Shown: one piece after another, positions 1 through 8,606 of the stretch
Layout of the letters: the number at the start of each line of letters is the position of its first letter
Position numbering within the stretch: the first letter of the stretch is position 1
Origin: Bacteroidales bacterium UBA5833
GTDB lineage: Bacteria > Bacteroidota > Bacteroidia > Bacteroidales > Lentimicrobiaceae
DNA length: 64,000 bases
Direction: 5' to 3'
Assembly: GCA_002433025.1 (NCBI GenBank)
Contig: DJGZ01000067.1
Span: 5,683 to 69,682 of the forward strand
Notes under the pieces: generated by a model
Database searches by the model: none
Told to the model about the DNA's origin: nothing
The model's input: only the letters and a program-made list of their open reading frames with translations
Position numbers and translations under genes: made by a program

Positions 1-626
1 TCGACCTTAAGCGGATTTTTAAAGAGGTCCTGTGTCGGCACTTCTATCACTTTTCCGTAGCGCAGGTATTTGCCGTCGTTGTTACCGGCCATTACCACGC
101 CCTTGGGGCTCCAGGAGAACTTGTACTTAAACGGGTTGTCGGCAGCTTCGGGTGCCGGCAGCGCGCCGCAGATGGAGTAAAACTCCTCGATTTTGCCGTT
201 GCGGTCGCGTACATTGTCGATGATGCGCATAGCCGACATATGGTCAATACCCGGATCGAGGCCCAGCTCATTCAGGATAATGATGCCGGCTTCCTTTGCC
301 TGTGCATCCAGCGCCTGCATTTCGGGTTTCACATAGGAGGTGGTCACCATATTCTTCTTGTGCTTCAGGCAGTATTTTGCCACCAGCAGGTGATGGGCGT
401 AGGGGAGGAGGCTTACGGAGAGGTCGTGCCCGGCCACCATGGTGTCGAGGACTGCTTCATCTTCTACCGTCCAGGCGATGGCCGTGCCGTTGGGATGGCC
501 CGAGATCATGGCTTCGGCTTTTGATTTGGTGCGCGTGGCAACTGTTACGTGAATTCCTTTGCTCAGCAGGTGATTTACAATGGGCTTTACCACAAGGCCG
601 GCGCCCAGGATCAGAACTTTCTTCAT
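1..626 (-). CDS. saccharopine dehydrogenase (C-terminus cut by window edge)
   Basis: The 208 visible residues start with a Rossmann loop (MKKVLILGAGLV), continue with a conserved SLLPYAHH segment and reach ELGLDPGIDHMSAM, which is characteristic of the saccharopine dehydrogenase / saccharopine reductase family. These NAD(P)-dependent enzymes split or form saccharopine, the lysine-2-oxoglutarate adduct. The gene upstream on the same strand encodes the lysine-2-oxoglutarate reductase half, so the likely role is the second step of saccharopine-pathway lysine degradation: saccharopine to glutamate plus aminoadipate semialdehyde. The ATG at 624-626 lies about 80 bases below the previous stop, consistent with one transcript. 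The 3' end lies outside the window, so length and C-terminal domain cannot be checked. Family assignment is firm; the catabolic direction is inferred from the neighbour. Confidence 0.9.
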   Translation of the reverse strand, partial: MKKVLILGAGLVVKPIVNHLLSKGIHVTVATRTKSKAEAMISGHPNGTAIAWTVEDEAVLDTMVAGHDLSVSLLPYAHHLLVAKYCLKHKKNMVTTSYVKPEMQALDAQAKEAGIIILNELGLDPGIDHMSAMRIIDNVRDRNGKIEEFYSICGALPAPEAADNPFKYKFSWSPKGVVMAGNNDGKYLRYGKVIEVPTQDLFKNPLKV

Positions 627-705
627 TTGTGTCAGTAGTTAAGGGTTGTTGTTGATCTTTTATAAAAAAACCTGCACCGGGTTGATTTCAGGCAGGTCTG
701 TAAAT

Positions 706-2013
706 TTATCCGAGGTATGTTTCGAGGTATTTATAGTCATTGGTAAGCGCGCCGTTGTGCAGGATCAGCGCTTTTTTGATGGCCCTGGGAAGATCCAGGT
801 CCTCAAAAGCCTCCGAGAAATCGCAGTCGGCAATGGGCTTGATAAAATTGATCAGGGCGTCGGCAAAGCCGTTGCTTGAATCGCGGGGCAGCTCGCTGGG
901 CAGGATGTCCACCGCCATCACCAGCATCCCTTCCCCCTTGTGACCCATCATAGGTTCGCGGGTGGTCGGGTTGTAAACAAAAATGGGGTCTTCAATTTCG
1001 GTGCCCTTATGGGTGATTTCGATGCTACCGTCCGGATCGCAGGTAACGTCGCCGATAACGGTAAGCTTAGGCCTGCCTTCGCTGAAAGCCTTTTCGAGAT
1101 ATTCTTTGGTTACAATCCTCGGGTAGCGTGCATCCCAGTACATGCAGTTCATCAGCACACTAAGGTGCGGGATGTACTGCTCAAACACGCTGTGGTAGTT
1201 TTCGGGATGCGCGTAATAATCGTGCAGGTCGAAACTGCGGCCGTCTTTGTGGGCCGAGAGGTGCTCCTCTTTAAACACTACCTTGTAAATCAGATTGTTC
1301 GGCAGGTAATCACGTTGGCTGAGTTCGGTCAGTTTGTCCGGCGAAATTTCCTTCACCGGCAATAAGCCTAGGATTTCCTGGGCACCCTGCGAAACATTGC
1401 CATAGCCGGTAAAGCCCACCGTGAACGGACGGAGATCGGCAGGCAGTCCTTTTTCGGCAATTTCCTGACCTACTTCCGAAATTATTTTTTTGGCTTCATC
1501 GAGTGATGAATAATGATGGGCCTGTGAAATTTTCAGGAAAGGGGTGTCAAAACCATACTCTTTCAATCGCAGTCCCAGCGACCACAGGGAGTTAATCATC
1601 CCGGCAAGGCCGGCGTAGCGTCCGAAAAAGATCAGGCGGCGTCCCTGTTCATCCACGATCTTTTCATAGTCAATCAGGTTGCAGCCCAATTCCATCATGC
1701 GTTTCAGCATGGGCATGTTGTATGCCTGCCCCTTGATTACATGAGAGAAGAAAACATAGGTTTTATCCGGTTCGAAAAAAGATTCCGGCATTTCCTTAAC
1801 CCCCAGGATTACCGAGCATTCACCGAGGTTATCGGCAATGCGGGCGCCCGCCTGCCGGTACTCCTCATCGGTAAAAACCCGCTTGGGGGAGGTCTGCACC
1901 ACGATGTCGAGTTGCTTTCCCCTGATTAATCTTTCCACATGGCGCGGGGTAAGGGGCGCGCGCCTTTCCATTACATACTTGTCCTCGTGCCTGATTCCGA
2001 TAAACTTACTCAT
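706..2013 (-). CDS. lysine-2-oxoglutarate reductase (LKR half of a split LKR/SDH)
   Basis: This 435-residue protein opens with IGIRHEDKYVMERRAPLTP, the AlaDH/PNT-like N-terminal signature of the LKR domain of eukaryotic AASS (LKR/SDH). It also contains the conserved stretch FFGRYAGLAGMINSLWSLG near residues 129-147 and a nucleotide-binding loop TVGFTGYGNVSQGAQEIL near residues 198-215. LKR condenses lysine and 2-oxoglutarate to saccharopine. In animals and plants LKR and saccharopine dehydrogenase are fused; here they are two adjacent genes in the order LKR then SDH. Cytosolic, with no signal peptide. Length suits a stand-alone LKR. A TAAGTTTG box lies 47 bases upstream of the ATG. Confidence 0.88.
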   Translation of the reverse strand: MSKFIGIRHEDKYVMERRAPLTPRHVERLIRGKQLDIVVQTSPKRVFTDEEYRQAGARIADNLGECSVILGVKEMPESFFEPDKTYVFFSHVIKGQAYNMPMLKRMMELGCNLIDYEKIVDEQGRRLIFFGRYAGLAGMINSLWSLGLRLKEYGFDTPFLKISQAHHYSSLDEAKKIISEVGQEIAEKGLPADLRPFTVGFTGYGNVSQGAQEILGLLPVKEISPDKLTELSQRDYLPNNLIYKVVFKEEHLSAHKDGRSFDLHDYYAHPENYHSVFEQYIPHLSVLMNCMYWDARYPRIVTKEYLEKAFSEGRPKLTVIGDVTCDPDGSIEITHKGTEIEDPIFVYNPTTREPMMGHKGEGMLVMAVDILPSELPRDSSNGFADALINFIKPIADCDFSEAFEDLDLPRAIKKALILHNGALTNDYKYLETYLG

Positions 2014-2038
2014 GATTTCCTGTATTGATTAAGTGTTT

Positions 2039-2067
2039 CGCTGCTGAAACGCAGCGTGGCAAACTTA
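2039..2067 (-). promoter_or_regulatory. candidate promoter -7 box and 5'UTR hairpin upstream of the LKR gene
   Basis: Read on the minus strand, TAAGTTTG (2060-2067) fits the Bacteroidota -7 consensus TAnnTTTG. No TTG is seen 19 bases upstream, so only half of the promoter is recognisable. Between the box and the ATG lies a perfect inverted repeat, CGCTGC-6 nt-GCAGCG (2039-2056), which would form a stem in the 5' leader. Confidence 0.4.
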
Positions 2068-2226
2068 AAAAAATTAGTTCATTTTGTTGATCTGATTGGC
2101 AGGATTTATTTTTCACCGGGGAAATGAATACAAAAGCCCCCGGGCCGGAGCATCAGTTACCGACCGGCCCCAATCTTCAGGTGGAAAAGGCAGACTATTT
2201 CAGGTTTTTATTACAGGTGGCCCTGT

Positions 2227-2853
2227 TCAGCCGCCCAGCAGTTCAAAGTGGCCTGATTCAGCATCGAACTGATAAATTTCTCCGGAATGAATCATGTAAT
2301 GCCATCCAAAGAGCTGAAGGGTCTTGTTCTCCACCTTTTCGCGGATGTAGGGATAGGTCATCAGATGCGTCAGTTGCTCCGTAACATTGATCTGCTCGGT
2401 AAGCCATTCACGCGCGGCATGGTCGGAGGATTTCAGCGTAATGTTGACTTTGTCTTTGACTGAAGCGGCCAGTTCCAGCCATTTCCGGGTATGCGGAATA
2501 TGGGAGAGGTTTTCGGGTTTTTCCCACAAAGCAGCGCAGCCCCCGCAGTTGGAATGACCGCACACGATAATATTTTTAACATTCAGTACCTGCACGGCAT
2601 ACTCAATGGCAGAGGTGGTGGCAAGAAATTCAACCGATTCGCGGTACATGGGCACCAGGTTGGCGATATTTCTGACGATAAACAACTCGCCGGGCATGGT
2701 CTGGGTGATCAGCGAAGGCACTACCCTGGAGTCGGAACACCCGATAAACAGGGTGTGCGGGTTCTGTTTGCGTCCGAGTTTGCCAAAATGTTCGCGGTTG
2801 GCTTCAAAGTCTTTTTCCCTGAAACGTTTTACATCATCTTCAAAACCGGGCAT
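2227..2853 (-). CDS. beta-class carbonic anhydrase
   Basis: The 208-residue protein contains the beta-carbonic anhydrase signatures CSDSR (Cys39, Asp41, Arg43) and HSNCGGC (His100, Cys103). Together these supply the zinc ligands C-D-H-C. It catalyses the reversible hydration of CO2 to bicarbonate in the cytoplasm. Length and motif spacing are normal for the bacterial family. The gene is divergent from the SPFH gene across a 149-base gap and follows the lysine genes on the opposite side of a roughly 210-base spacer, so it is probably monocistronic. No signal peptide. Confidence 0.96.
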   Translation of the reverse strand: MPGFEDDVKRFREKDFEANREHFGKLGRKQNPHTLFIGCSDSRVVPSLITQTMPGELFIVRNIANLVPMYRESVEFLATTSAIEYAVQVLNVKNIIVCGHSNCGGCAALWEKPENLSHIPHTRKWLELAASVKDKVNITLKSSDHAAREWLTEQINVTEQLTHLMTYPYIREKVENKTLQLFGWHYMIHSGEIYQFDAESGHFELLGG

Positions 2854-3002
2854 AACTTTTATTTTGCATTATTAACAGTTTTCCGGCAACTATGTTGGAA
2901 ATATCCCCGATCAGGATATTTATTTTTGACATGCGTTAGTTTGCAGGTTTCACTACATTTACATGGTCAACAAAAAAGATAAATTTCTAAAATCAAGTCT
3001 TT

Positions 3003-3899
3003 ATGGGCATAATAATTCTAGGTATCATTGTACTATCAGCCGGATTTTTCCTGAGTAAAATGGATTCTCCGGTCAAACCATACACCGGAATAATCAGGGT
3101 TGTGGGTATCGTCATTTTGCTGATTGGAACAGCTTTCTCAGCGGTTTACCAGATAGAGCCCGGGGAGGTAGGCGTGCAGAAGCTATTTGGAAAAGTCAAT
3201 AATCGCACGCTGGAAAGCGGCCTGAATATTATCAACCCTTTGGTTGAAGTGGTAACTTTTGATATCCGCACTCAGAATTACACGATGTCCGGTGTGAACG
3301 ATGAAGGCGATAAAGCGAGCGACGATGCCATCCGCGTGCTTTCGGCCGACGGTCTTGAGGTTGTGATTGACCTTACGGTACTTTATAAGGTTACCCCTTC
3401 GCAGGCTCCCCGTATCTTAAAGGAATTGGGAACCGATTATAAAAATAAAATTGTAAGGCCGCTTTGCCGTACAAAAATCAGGGACAACGCGGTGTATTAT
3501 GATGCCGTGGCTTTATATTCTACGAAAAGAGATGAGTTTCAGGACCGAATTTTTAAATCAATTGAAGCCGATTTCAGCGCCCGGGGACTTGAACTGGAGC
3601 AGTTACTGGTTCGCAATATCACCCTGCCCGAATCGGTAAAAACCACCATTGAATCTAAAATCAATGCTGAGCAGGAAGCTCAGAAAATGACTTTTGTGCT
3701 GCAAAAGGAAAAGCAGGAAGCCGAACGTAAAAGGGTGGAAGCCCAGGGAATCGCCGATTATCAGACGATCCTGAGCACCGGACTGAGCGATAAGCAGCTG
3801 CAATATGAGATGATCAAAGCCATTGCCACTTCGCCCAACGCTAAGCTTATTTTCATGGATGCCAAAAAGCCGGCTTCGATTATTGTGGATGGGAAGTAG
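3003..3899 (+). CDS. SPFH-domain (prohibitin/stomatin-like) membrane protein
   Basis: Two N-terminal hydrophobic segments (about residues 2-17 and 29-46) precede an SPFH/Band-7 domain beginning YQIEPGEVGVQKLFGKV. After it comes a Glu/Lys/Ala/Arg-rich predicted coiled coil (residues about 215-245) typical of prohibitin-like proteins. Such proteins form large membrane rings that scaffold proteases or organise membrane microdomains; the specific partner here is unknown. At 298 residues it matches the prohibitin length. The ATG is the first codon of the frame after an AT-rich leader. No protease gene (FtsH, NfeD) sits beside it, so no partner can be proposed from context. Confidence 0.9.
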   Translation: MGIIILGIIVLSAGFFLSKMDSPVKPYTGIIRVVGIVILLIGTAFSAVYQIEPGEVGVQKLFGKVNNRTLESGLNIINPLVEVVTFDIRTQNYTMSGVNDEGDKASDDAIRVLSADGLEVVIDLTVLYKVTPSQAPRILKELGTDYKNKIVRPLCRTKIRDNAVYYDAVALYSTKRDEFQDRIFKSIEADFSARGLELEQLLVRNITLPESVKTTIESKINAEQEAQKMTFVLQKEKQEAERKRVEAQGIADYQTILSTGLSDKQLQYEMIKAIATSPNAKLIFMDAKKPASIIVDGK

Positions 3900-4034
3900 C
3901 CTTCTTTGCAGATAATTTGTTAAGATTTTCAAACAGTATTGCAACTATAATTGCTCATTATAAGTTGTTTACATATATTTTTAATCCTGGAATTACTTCG
4001 ATTGGCGAAAATTGAAATTTTTTCTTTCGATTTC

Positions 4035-4064
4035 TTGTGTTATACGAAAAAGTCTCTATCTTTG
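4035..4064 (+). promoter_or_regulatory. promoter of tRNA-Asp (TTG-N19-TATCTTTG)
   Basis: TTG at 4035-4037 and TATCTTTG at 4057-4064 are separated by exactly 19 bases. This is a full match to the Bacteroidota primary sigma consensus (TTG, 19 nt, TAnnTTTG). The predicted start lies about 25 bases before the mature tRNA 5' end. Confidence 0.75.
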
Positions 4065-4096
4065 CATCCTCATTTGAGAAACGTTCTTAAAATATT

Positions 4097-4170
4097 GGTC
4101 CGGTAGTTCAGTTGGTTAGAATACGTGCCTGTCACGCACGGGGTCGCGGGTTCGAGTCCCGTCCGGACCG
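4097..4170 (+). tRNA. tRNA-Asp (anticodon GTC)
   Basis: A 74-base cloverleaf. The acceptor stem GGTCCGG pairs with CCGGACC (4163-4169) plus a G discriminator. The D arm carries AGTTGGTTAGA, and the anticodon stem CGTGC/GCACG encloses the loop CTGTCAC with anticodon GTC. The T arm holds GGTTCGAGTCC. CCA is not encoded. It has its own promoter and terminator. The AT-rich defence island begins immediately downstream, the usual place for tRNA-targeted insertions, though no integrase or duplicated tRNA end was seen. Confidence 0.98.
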
Positions 4171-4173
4171 CAG

Positions 4174-4199
4174 AAAGCTCCTCAAAAGGGAGCTTTTTT
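4174..4199 (+). terminator. intrinsic terminator after tRNA-Asp
   Basis: AAAGCTCC (4174-4181) pairs with GGAGCTTT (4189-4196) across a 7-base loop, and the 3' arm runs into six consecutive T residues. It starts four bases after the tRNA end. Confidence 0.8.
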
Positions 4200-4571
4200 C
4201 ATTATTTACTATACTTTTTGTCCGCCAGGCATCTGTGTGAGGGTTCAATGACAAAAGTGTCAATATTCCACAAAAGCTGATTTGAAAAACTACATTTGAA
4301 TTTTCCTTCAGTAACCCGCGTAACTCCAATCAATTTTAGTTAGACGGTCTTTCGACATCTGTGTTTGTTAGGTCTTTGTATCTTGAAGCACTAGCTATTT
4401 CTTTCCTATTGTCTGTGTTTTTTTGTTGGTGAGAAAAACAAAATACATCGCAGGTCAGTCAAAAAGATGAATTTCTATTTGTGTTAACGAAAAGTACACT
4501 TTATTACAAGCTATGGGGCGCGCTTTGACTTTTGCGGCTCGCAAATGATGGTGTTTAATTGTGTATGCTTC
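4200..4571. other. AT-rich gap at the left edge of the defence island
   Basis: About 370 bases separate the tRNA terminator from the end of the metallopeptidase gene. I see no credible ORF, no tRNA remnant and no strong promoter. The only ORF is antisense through the tRNA and is an artefact. If the island was inserted at the tRNA, the junction should lie here. Confidence 0.5.
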
Positions 4572-5267
4572 TCATGCTAATAGTTTCTCCAATTTCATTT
4601 TCCACTTTTCCCAGTCTTTCATTTCCTTAGTTTGTAAATCAATAAATTTTTGAGTGTGATCATGATGTAATAAATGGCAGAGTTCATGTATAATTACATA
4701 TTCAATGCAGCCTTTCGGGGCTTTTATCAACTCGGGATTTAAAATAATTTTTCCTTTTGGAGTGCAACTTCCCCATCGTGTAGGCATGTCGCGCAAAACA
4801 ACAGAACCTGGTTTCACATTGTACTTTTTAAATCTTTCAATTAGTGGCTCAGCAATAGAATGAAATTTATTCTTTGCATGTTCAAGATACCATTGATTTA
4901 ATAAATCTTTTGCTTTGGACTTATCCGGTACTGTTACTTCAATAAATTTTCCCTTTAGTTTTACTGACTCACTCAGGCCCACATGGATTTGCAAGCGGTA
5001 TTGTCTACCCAAATACAGATGTGTTTCTCCGCTTACAAACTTTCTTTCTGGTGTTCTTGGTTGAAAAGAAAGAAAGAAGTTTTGTTGTTTAATTATCCAG
5101 GGAGCTTTCTTTTTAACCTTTTCTTTTATTCTTTCAATAGTTGCATCAAAAGGGGCTCGTACCTTAACTTCCATTTCAGGCGTTATGGTAATGCCAAGAG
5201 ATTTTCTGTTTGAAAACTCCAACTGAAAAGCTATTGTTATGCTCCCGAATTGTACCGCCTCCTTCAT
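4572..5267 (-). CDS. YgjP/DUF45-type metal-dependent hydrolase linked to hsdR
   Basis: The 231-residue protein ends with the DUF45 (YgjP, M48-like) metallopeptidase core: RDMPTRWGSCTPKGKIILNP near residues 160-179, then VIIHELCHLLHHDHTQKF with the HExxH zinc motif (HELCH) and the downstream His. The N-terminal half carries the family's typical (K/R)xKxxWI region (KVKKKAPWIIKQQ). Proteins of this family are very often encoded beside type I restriction subunits; their substrate is unknown. Here the ATG overlaps the hsdR stop codon by one base (TAATG), so the two are translationally coupled. Normal length, cytosolic. Confidence 0.9.
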   Translation of the reverse strand: MKEAVQFGSITIAFQLEFSNRKSLGITITPEMEVKVRAPFDATIERIKEKVKKKAPWIIKQQNFFLSFQPRTPERKFVSGETHLYLGRQYRLQIHVGLSESVKLKGKFIEVTVPDKSKAKDLLNQWYLEHAKNKFHSIAEPLIERFKKYNVKPGSVVLRDMPTRWGSCTPKGKIILNPELIKAPKGCIEYVIIHELCHLLHHDHTQKFIDLQTKEMKDWEKWKMKLEKLLA

Positions 5268-8200
5268 TATTTATATCTGATTTTGGCTACATCAATACAG
5301 TCCGCAGCAATCTTATCCATTTCCTCAAAAGAGAGGTTAATATTATATTTATCCCGAACCTCATCAATAAGATAGTCGCCTATATCAATGAGTAGTTTTC
5401 CGGTAATATTTGTTTTAAATTGCCAGTCTATGACAGGTTTACCATTGTCTAAAACTATTTGTCGTGTCAGGTCATCAATATGCAGTGCAGCCTGTATTGA
5501 AACTTCCTTCAGTATCAGAAAGTCTTGTATTTTTTCTGAAAGAGCCTCAATAGTTAACCCATAAAATGCTTTAGCAACGTCTCTGTCGCGCAGTTGCACA
5601 GGAATATCATTGTCAGTCCGTGTCAGCACATTATTCATTATTTCCTCTACTCTGTTCAGGTATTGAGCCTCGTTAATTCTTTTAGCTTCATATTCGGCAA
5701 TGGTTTCTTTCAGCATTTGTGAAAACTTCTTATAAAATGCCGGATCTTCTTCCATTTTCTCGGTTATATGTCGGGCTGTTCTGCTGGCAATCTTATCAGC
5801 TTTTGCAGCTTTACCAATGGTATTTTCAACTTCCTGTTGAAATTTATCCTTGTCGAAAATATTAACCAACTCTGTTATGGTTTCAATTTTCTCGGTAGTA
5901 ATGTGTGTGTCAATTAATTTTTGAATCTGTCCTTCAAATTGCTTGTAATCAATCTCATCACTGTACCTTTCAACTACTGCTGAACGAAGTTTCAGGAACA
6001 TTGCCAAATCAGATTTATAGCGGTCAATATTTTTCTCATCCACATCTTTGTGGAATTGAATAGAAGATAATGCAAGCTTTAAGCCTTTGGCAAATGCTGC
6101 CAGTTTATGGTAAAACAAAACTCGTATCGCTTCATCTTTAAGTAATACCTGGTAGGCTTCGGCATCGCGTTTATTGGCAATGGCTTTAAAGATATCCCAT
6201 AGGTCCGAATGCTTTTGCGGAAGTTTTTTTATTTCTTCTGAAATGTTGATCAGTGTTCCAGCCAATTCTTCTTCATCAAAATCTTCAAATGAAGAATACA
6301 GTTGCAACGCATCATCTAAATTTTCAATAACACCATAATAGTCAATGATGTATCCAAATTCTTTGTCAGGATAAATACGGTTTACCCTTGCAATAGCCTG
6401 TAAAAGTTTATGGCCCTGCAGATTCCTGGTAAGGTAAAGAACGGTGTTTTTAGGTTCATCAAAACCTGTCAGGAGTTTATCTACTACTATGATGATTTCC
6501 GGGTCTTTTTGATTCTTGAATCTGTTGATGATGTTCTTTTCATAGGTTTTTGAATTACCATGTTCGTCCATCATCTTTTTCCAGAACTGGTTTTCTTTTT
6601 CTGTTGACTTTTCATAAGCACTATCCTCTCCTTCCCGCTCGTCAATAGGAGAAATCAATACCTCACTGCTTATGATACCTATTTCATCGAGGTATTCCTT
6701 ATATTTAACAGCATTCACTTTCTTATCGCATACCAGCTGACCTTTAAAAGGTGTTCTGCCTTGCCAGTTGTTACGATAATGATAACTAATATCCCAGGCA
6801 ATCATTCTCATTTTTTGCTCAGCCGAATTCAGGTGGTCGTACCGGGCAAACTTCTTTTTAATATCAGCTTTCTGGTATTCGTTTAATGGCTCTGAAATCA
6901 TTCCGAAAAAAGTGTCAACAGGACTGGCATTCACGTCCTGCAAAGCCAGTCTTCCTTCATACAGCAAAGGAACAACGGCTTTGTCGCTCACAGCCTGGTC
7001 AACAGTGTATGCATCAATAATACCGCCAAACTTAGCAGCAGTACTTTTCTCTTTTTTAAATAACGGAGTACCGGTCATGGCAATAAAACATGCATTAGGC
7101 AATGTTTTCTGCATGTCAATGTTAAATATTCCGTGTTGTGTTCTGTGACCTTCATCTACCAAAACAAAAATATCATGACTTTCCAATGGCTTGCTGATCT
7201 TCTTTACAGCTGCCATAAATTTGTTGATGATGGTTGTAACTATTGCATCACTTTTGCATTCCAACAGCTCAACCAGGCGCTGACCTGTTGTTGCATTGTC
7301 AACAAATCTTCCGCATTTTCGGAATGTCTTTGTAATCTGATCATCCAAATCGGTTCTATCCGTTACCAATACAATTTTGGGATTGCGTATGTCAGGTTCC
7401 ATAGCAATGGCCTGTGCCAGCATTACCATGGTTAAAGACTTTCCGCTACCCTGGGTATGCCATATTACACCTCCTGTTCTTTTACCGTGTTCAATTTGTT
7501 TGATTCTTTGCATAGTTTTTTTGATTGCAAAAAACTGCTGATAGCGCGAAACTTTCTTCTCGCCATTATCAAACAAAATAAAGTTGAAGGTTATGTCCAA
7601 CAATCTGTCAGGACGACATAAACCATACAAATAATGGTCTTGCACTGTTGGCAGAATTTCTGCCTGCTCCAACGCATCAAAATATTGTTTTACATACTTA
7701 AAGCGGCCTGCAAATAGATGCTCTTTTGCGAAATCAGGGAGCTTCTGGTTTTTCAGCTCCAGTAAGCAGGTATTGTATTTTTTTTCATCTTCCGCATTGA
7801 TGAATTTCTCCTGCCACTTTGCCCAGAATTTTTCAGGAGTGCCGTTGGTAGCATAAGCGGCTTCCTGTGCAGCAATGCTCAATAAAAGTTGAGAATACAC
7901 ATACAGATTACGGATACCATCTTCCTGCTGATTGCGCAGATGCTGACTGATGGCCTGTTTCAGCGGCTCTTTCATATCAGGGCGTTTACACTCAATAATG
8001 CAAAGCGGAATACCATTCACAAACAACACCAGATCAGGTCGGTAATGCTCTTTGCTGGTGCTTCGCATTACACTGAACTCTTCAGTTACATGAAAAACAT
8101 TGTTGCCGATGTTTTTCCAATCAATGTATTGCAGCGTAAAACTCTTTTTGTCTCCATCTACACTTTGCTCCAATGCCTGACCTAATGTGAGCAGGTTGTA

Positions 8201-8494
8201 AGCCCTTTCACTGGCTGCAATGTAGCCTTCGTTCATGGGCAGATTTTTCAATGCAAGCAAGCCCCGCTCAATATTTTCATCGGTGAAAATGCTGGTTTTG
8301 CTGGCACTAACCCGAATGCTGTTGATCTCTTTCAGCTGTTTCCGCAGCACATCTTCCAACAACACATTGGTAGTTTTGCCACCTCTCAGGCGTTCCGCTT
8401 CTGCCGGACTCAAATATGAATAACCCAGATTCACAAGCATCTGCAATGCCGGAATCTGACTGATGTGGTCTTCTTTGAAACTTGGTGTGTCCAT
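5267..8494 (-). CDS. hsdR: type I restriction enzyme, R subunit (HsdR)
   Basis: 1075 residues with the complete HsdR architecture. An N-terminal PD-(D/E)xK nuclease has Asp154 (YRPDLVLF) and IIECK (Glu168, Lys170). A superfamily 2 translocase has Walker A TQGSGKS (about 347-353), DEGH (447-450) and MTGTP (473-477); motif VI is seen in LLQAIARVNR. A helical C-terminal domain binds the methylase core. HsdR translocates DNA in an ATP-dependent way and cuts it after collision when the target is unmethylated. No frame breaks are visible, so it appears functional. It is separated from hsdM and hsdS by about 3.5 kb of cargo genes and probably has its own transcription start. A 9-bp inverted repeat lies just upstream. 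Confidence 0.97.
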   Translation of the reverse strand: MDTPSFKEDHISQIPALQMLVNLGYSYLSPAEAERLRGGKTTNVLLEDVLRKQLKEINSIRVSASKTSIFTDENIERGLLALKNLPMNEGYIAASERAYNLLTLGQALEQSVDGDKKSFTLQYIDWKNIGNNVFHVTEEFSVMRSTSKEHYRPDLVLFVNGIPLCIIECKRPDMKEPLKQAISQHLRNQQEDGIRNLYVYSQLLLSIAAQEAAYATNGTPEKFWAKWQEKFINAEDEKKYNTCLLELKNQKLPDFAKEHLFAGRFKYVKQYFDALEQAEILPTVQDHYLYGLCRPDRLLDITFNFILFDNGEKKVSRYQQFFAIKKTMQRIKQIEHGKRTGGVIWHTQGSGKSLTMVMLAQAIAMEPDIRNPKIVLVTDRTDLDDQITKTFRKCGRFVDNATTGQRLVELLECKSDAIVTTIINKFMAAVKKISKPLESHDIFVLVDEGHRTQHGIFNIDMQKTLPNACFIAMTGTPLFKKEKSTAAKFGGIIDAYTVDQAVSDKAVVPLLYEGRLALQDVNASPVDTFFGMISEPLNEYQKADIKKKFARYDHLNSAEQKMRMIAWDISYHYRNNWQGRTPFKGQLVCDKKVNAVKYKEYLDEIGIISSEVLISPIDEREGEDSAYEKSTEKENQFWKKMMDEHGNSKTYEKNIINRFKNQKDPEIIIVVDKLLTGFDEPKNTVLYLTRNLQGHKLLQAIARVNRIYPDKEFGYIIDYYGVIENLDDALQLYSSFEDFDEEELAGTLINISEEIKKLPQKHSDLWDIFKAIANKRDAEAYQVLLKDEAIRVLFYHKLAAFAKGLKLALSSIQFHKDVDEKNIDRYKSDLAMFLKLRSAVVERYSDEIDYKQFEGQIQKLIDTHITTEKIETITELVNIFDKDKFQQEVENTIGKAAKADKIASRTARHITEKMEEDPAFYKKFSQMLKETIAEYEAKRINEAQYLNRVEEIMNNVLTRTDNDIPVQLRDRDVAKAFYGLTIEALSEKIQDFLILKEVSIQAALHIDDLTRQIVLDNGKPVIDWQFKTNITGKLLIDIGDYLIDEVRDKYNINLSFEEMDKIAADCIDVAKIRYK

Positions 8495-8516
8495 TACTTT
8501 TTCATTTCGTTGGTGT

Positions 8517-8548
8517 CATGCATAGAAAAGTGTGGTTATCTATGCATG
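8517..8548. repeat. inverted repeat upstream of hsdR
   Basis: CATGCATAG (8517-8525) and CTATGCATG (8540-8548) form a perfect 9-bp inverted repeat with a 14-base spacer, 23 bases before the hsdR ATG. It could be an operator controlling hsdR or a 5'UTR stem. It lacks a T-run, so it is not a clear terminator of the preceding gene. Confidence 0.5.
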
Positions 8549-8606
8549 TTATTTTGAAATGTAAAGATTTACGGCATTTTCTTTACACGTTTTCATCTCG
8601 CATTTG

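Noticed and set aside
4132..4329. 65-residue antisense ORF ending in SGRDSNPRPRA
   Set aside because: It runs antisense through tRNA-Asp; this peptide is a well-known artefact of translating tRNA genes.
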